Shown: positions 61,423 to 64,000 of the stretch, piece after piece | Numbering within the stretch: the first letter of the stretch is position 1 | How the letters are laid out: every line of letters begins with the position of its first letter | Source of the DNA: Amycolatopsis lurida | GTDB taxonomy: Bacteria > Actinomycetota > Actinomycetes > Mycobacteriales > Pseudonocardiaceae | Direction: 5' to 3' | Length of the DNA stretch: 64,000 nucleotides | Assembly (NCBI RefSeq): GCF_900105055.1 | Contig: NZ_FNTA01000004.1 | Coordinates: forward strand, 1,364,001-1,428,000 | Program-made: the position numbers and the translations under genes | The notes under the pieces: generated by a model | The model's database searches: none | What the model was told of the DNA's origin: nothing | Seen by the model: the letters and a program-made list of their open reading frames with translations, nothing else

Positions 61423-62121
61423 CTAGACGCGTTTGGTCACGCGGCCGAGACGGAAACCCAAGGCCATCCGCGAAGTGGTGCCGAACCGATCGTGCAACTC
61501 GGACACGATCGTGCGCACGGTCCTGCTGCTCAGGCCGAGGCGGTTGGCGACCTGATGATCCGTGGCTCCCTCCACCAGCAGGTCCGCGACCTGCCGCTGC
61601 CGTCCCTTGAGACAGGCGCCCCGGCCGGGCCCGCCACCGAGCGGCCGCGATTCCGACCAGAGGACCCCGAAGAACTGGCCGCAGGGACCGACGAGCGGGG
61701 GACGCAGCACCAGCGCGCCCGCGTGCAGGCTCAGCTCGTCGAGCGGCACGACCGCGTACCGGGCGTCGAAGACCAGCATGTGCCGCAGCACTCCGCCGTA
61801 CACCCTGATTTCGGTCTGCCTGGCTTTTTCGTGGTGCCGCACCAGCTCACCGCCCGCCAGCCGCGAGTCGACCACCAGCCGCCTGCGGCCGGGGCTGAAG
61901 AGCATCGACTCCAGCAGCGCCGGGTCGCAGACGCCCGCCCGGCTGCCGTTGGAAAGAATTCCGGACACGAGTTTGGTGGTTTCACAAAAACGATCGATAC
62001 GTCTGAGCGTATCGCACCGTCCCGACAGCACCTCCACGAATTCCATTCGCCGAGTCATGGGGCCATCGGCCAGTCGGTTGTAGATCATCTGAGCATCATC
62101 ACCACCATCCGAATACCCCAT
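61423..62121 (-). CDS. LuxR-type helix-turn-helix regulator
   Basis: The 232-residue protein has a poorly conserved N-terminal domain of about 170 residues and a C-terminal LuxR helix-turn-helix (LKGRQRQVADLLVEGATDHQ, LSSRTVRTIVSELHDRFGT). This layout is common for cluster-situated regulators in Amycolatopsis. The ATG at 62121 has no strong ribosome-binding site, so starts at 62196 (GTG) and 62088 remain possible. It lies 84 bases behind the ABC transporter gene. Confidence 0.8.
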   Translation of the reverse strand: MGYSDGGDDAQMIYNRLADGPMTRRMEFVEVLSGRCDTLRRIDRFCETTKLVSGILSNGSRAGVCDPALLESMLFSPGRRRLVVDSRLAGGELVRHHEKARQTEIRVYGGVLRHMLVFDARYAVVPLDELSLHAGALVLRPPLVGPCGQFFGVLWSESRPLGGGPGRGACLKGRQRQVADLLVEGATDHQVANRLGLSSRTVRTIVSELHDRFGTTSRMALGFRLGRVTKRV

Positions 62122-62205
62122 CCGACATTCCCAGCGACCTATTCTCAAGAGCACTCGGAGGATGCGACAGGGCCATCCGGGGGATGAGATGTCCACAATC
62201 GGGGA

Positions 62206-63972
62206 TTATCCGGCGGAAGCCGCTTCGGCAGGCCGGCTTCCGGTGGACCGGTCCTCGGACAACTGATTCTCGACGAGCCGCCGGTACAACGGGCAGGACA
62301 CGGTGAGCTCGTCGTGCGTGCCGTCTCCGGCGATCCTGCCCTCGTCGAGCACCAGTATCCGGCCGGCCCGGCGGACGGTGGCCAGCCGGTGCGCGATGAT
62401 CAGCAGCGCGCATTCACGTCCGGCCCGCTCCAGCGCCATGGTCAGCGCGAACTCGTTGATCTGGTCGAGATGCGCACTCGGCTCGTCGAGAAGCAGCAGG
62501 TCAGGCCGCGTGAGCAGGGCGCGGGCGATGGCGACCCGCTGCCGCTCTCCGCCGGAGAGCATGTTCCCGCGTTCACCGACCTGGGTGTCGAGCCCGTCGG
62601 GCAGGCCGGCGACGAGCCCGGCGAGATTGACCGTTTCCAGCACCCGCGCGAGGTCCTCCGCATCGGCGTCCGGCGCCGCGTACAGAAGGTTTTCCCGCAG
62701 GGTGCCGTGCAGGATGGGCACGTTCTGGTCAACCAGTGCCAGCCGGGAACGACAGTCGGAAAGTGACATTCCGTTCAGGTCGGCGCCATTCAGCAGTACC
62801 GTTCCGGAAAAGGGCTGATAAAAACGCTCGGCCAGTGAGAAAACTGTCGACTTTCCCGCCCCCGACTTTCCGACCAACGCCACGCTCGTCCGCGGTTCGA
62901 CCCGGAACGAAACGCCGTCCAGCACCGTCCTTTTCCCGTAGGAGAATCGGACCTCGCGAAATTCCAGCACCGGCGCGGACCGCACGGGGAGTATCGGCGA
63001 GCGGGGCACCGTGTCGCTTTCGACGGGCAAGAGAGACGCCTCGTGCACCCGCTGCAGCGCGCCCATGCCGCGCTGGACGAGGCCGATTCCCTGGAGCAGG
63101 GAGATGAGCGGCACCACCAGGTAGGTCGCGTACAACAGGAACGCCACCAGCTCGCCCAGCGAGGTCGCGTTCGCCGCCACCCGCGCCCCGCCGATGAGCA
63201 GCACCAGCAGAAGCGAGCCGCGGATGGCCAGTTCGACGGCCGGGGTCATCACCGAGGTCAGCTTCGCCGCCTGCACCCCCGCGGCGAAGGCCGACTCCGC
63301 CCGCTCGCCGATCCGCCGCTCCTCTCGCGGCTCCGCCCGGTTCGCGCGCACCATCCGGATCGCGCCCAGCGCGCGTTCGAGGTCCGCGGCCATCTCGCCA
63401 ACGCCGCGTTGCGTGCGCTCGCCCGCCTCGCGGAGCCTGCCGAGCAACGCCGCCACCACGACGGCGGCGACCGACACGGTCGCCGCCACCAGGCCGAACA
63501 GCACCGGGTCGAGCAGCAGCATCAGCACCGCAGTGCCCAGTCCCGTCAACCCGCCCGCGACGAGCTGCACCGACGCGGTCGACACCACGTCGCGCAGCAC
63601 GGTGGTGTCGACGCTGAGCCGGGAGATCAGGTCGCCGAGCCGATGGTCCTCGTAGGCGGGCATCCGCAGCCGCAGCAGGCGCGCGATCAGCCGCTTGCGC
63701 ACGCTGAGCACCACGCGTTCCCCCGACCGCTCCAGCATGAACAAGCCGAGCCCGTCCACGGCGGCCTGGACGAGGAAAAGCCCGGCTATGCCCGCGATGA
63801 ACCACCAGGAGAGCGGCCGCGTGCCCACCGAGTCGATCCCGTGCCGGACCAGCAGCGGCTGGAGCATCCCCAGCCCGGACGCCGCCACGGTGAGCACGAT
63901 GGCCAGCGTCAGCACCCTCCGGTGGCCCGCGGTCAGCCGCAGCAGATCCCGGAAGCCCGCCCGATCGCTCAT
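62206..63972 (-). CDS. ABC exporter, fused permease and ATPase
   Basis: The 588-residue half-transporter has six membrane helices in the first 310 residues and an ATPase domain with VGKSGAGKST (Walker A), LSGGERQRVAIARAL (signature) and LLLLDEPSAHLD (Walker B). Such type I exporters move peptides, lipids or drugs. The ATG at 63972 overlaps a possible upstream stop (63969-63971), suggesting an operon that continues outside the window, perhaps with a partner half-transporter. Confidence 0.92.
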   Translation of the reverse strand: MSDRAGFRDLLRLTAGHRRVLTLAIVLTVAASGLGMLQPLLVRHGIDSVGTRPLSWWFIAGIAGLFLVQAAVDGLGLFMLERSGERVVLSVRKRLIARLLRLRMPAYEDHRLGDLISRLSVDTTVLRDVVSTASVQLVAGGLTGLGTAVLMLLLDPVLFGLVAATVSVAAVVVAALLGRLREAGERTQRGVGEMAADLERALGAIRMVRANRAEPREERRIGERAESAFAAGVQAAKLTSVMTPAVELAIRGSLLLVLLIGGARVAANATSLGELVAFLLYATYLVVPLISLLQGIGLVQRGMGALQRVHEASLLPVESDTVPRSPILPVRSAPVLEFREVRFSYGKRTVLDGVSFRVEPRTSVALVGKSGAGKSTVFSLAERFYQPFSGTVLLNGADLNGMSLSDCRSRLALVDQNVPILHGTLRENLLYAAPDADAEDLARVLETVNLAGLVAGLPDGLDTQVGERGNMLSGGERQRVAIARALLTRPDLLLLDEPSAHLDQINEFALTMALERAGRECALLIIAHRLATVRRAGRILVLDEGRIAGDGTHDELTVSCPLYRRLVENQLSEDRSTGSRPAEAASAG

Positions 63973-64000
63973 CGGACCCGATCCGGCGGCCCGACCGCGA
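63969..64000 (-). CDS. Possible 3' end of an upstream operon gene (partial)
   Basis: Read on the minus strand, a frame enters from outside and ends GPPDRVR then stop, overlapping the ABC transporter start as ATGA. Such overlaps are frequent in this genome, but ten codons are too few to identify the gene. Confidence 0.3.
   Translation of the reverse strand, partial: AVGPPDRVR

Overview
The window is high-GC actinobacterial chromosome. GTG and TTG starts, ATGA or GTGA gene overlaps, a WhiJ-type regulator paired with a DUF397 protein, six-gene Mce operons and a phosphofructokinase carrying the pyrophosphate-type residues Asp104 and Lys124 together suggest Pseudonocardiales, most likely Amycolatopsis or a close relative. 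This placement is inferred, not demonstrated. The DNA is almost wholly chromosomal housekeeping and catabolic sequence. I see no rRNA, tRNA, insertion sequence, prophage or CRISPR array.

Layout. 1-10.7 kb: the end of a probable symporter gene; a TetR regulator with a divergent MFS exporter and three matching operators; small membrane proteins; a lytic transglycosylase; then a CoA-ester cluster (enoyl-CoA hydratase, class III CoA-transferase, acyl-CoA dehydrogenase, TetR). 10.7-20.2 kb: aldehyde dehydrogenase, a LAL-type LuxR regulator, the WhiJ-like/DUF397 pair, TesB thioesterase and pyruvate kinase. 20.3-26.4 kb: a DUF2461 protein, a GH18 chitinase preceded by DasR-type boxes, an HxlR/truncated-haemoglobin divergent pair, a MIO-family ammonia-lyase and a Tat-exported amidohydrolase. 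26.5-40.1 kb: a conserved core block with phosphofructokinase, DAHP synthase behind a Tyr-Phe-Trp-Phe leader peptide, exoribonuclease AS, PlsC, an esterase, a YbdK-type ligase, Nudix-NYN, glucokinase, ArsA-like ATPase, START-like proteins and FadD15-like acyl-CoA synthetase. From memory, parts of its order resemble Rv2178c-Rv2187 of Mycobacterium tuberculosis. 40.2-45.4 kb: a secreted protein, a monooxygenase, a ferritin-like protein, an aminotransferase and a lipoprotein.

45.4-61.05 kb is the clearest functional unit. It is a complete mce4-type steroid-import operon on the minus strand (ferredoxin, two short-chain dehydrogenases, yrbE4A/B, mceA-F, two Mce-associated proteins). Facing away from it is a plus-strand operon of two acyl-CoA dehydrogenases and an acyl-CoA ligase. 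Gene order matches the M. tuberculosis mce4/fdxD/fadE26/fadE27/fadD17 locus, and a perfect KstR-type box lies between the divergent units. Together they would import sterols and shorten the side chain. The last 3 kb hold a LuxR-type regulator and an ABC exporter that may begin another cluster.

The most unusual non-coding signals are the aromatic-residue leader followed by a hairpin that buries the DAHP synthase ribosome-binding site; two arrays of one 21-bp repeat arranged as giant inverted repeats 24 kb apart; a repeat-made 48-codon ORF bridging mceA and mceB by stop/start overlaps at both ends; and a family of long terminator hairpins whose arms differ by compensatory changes.
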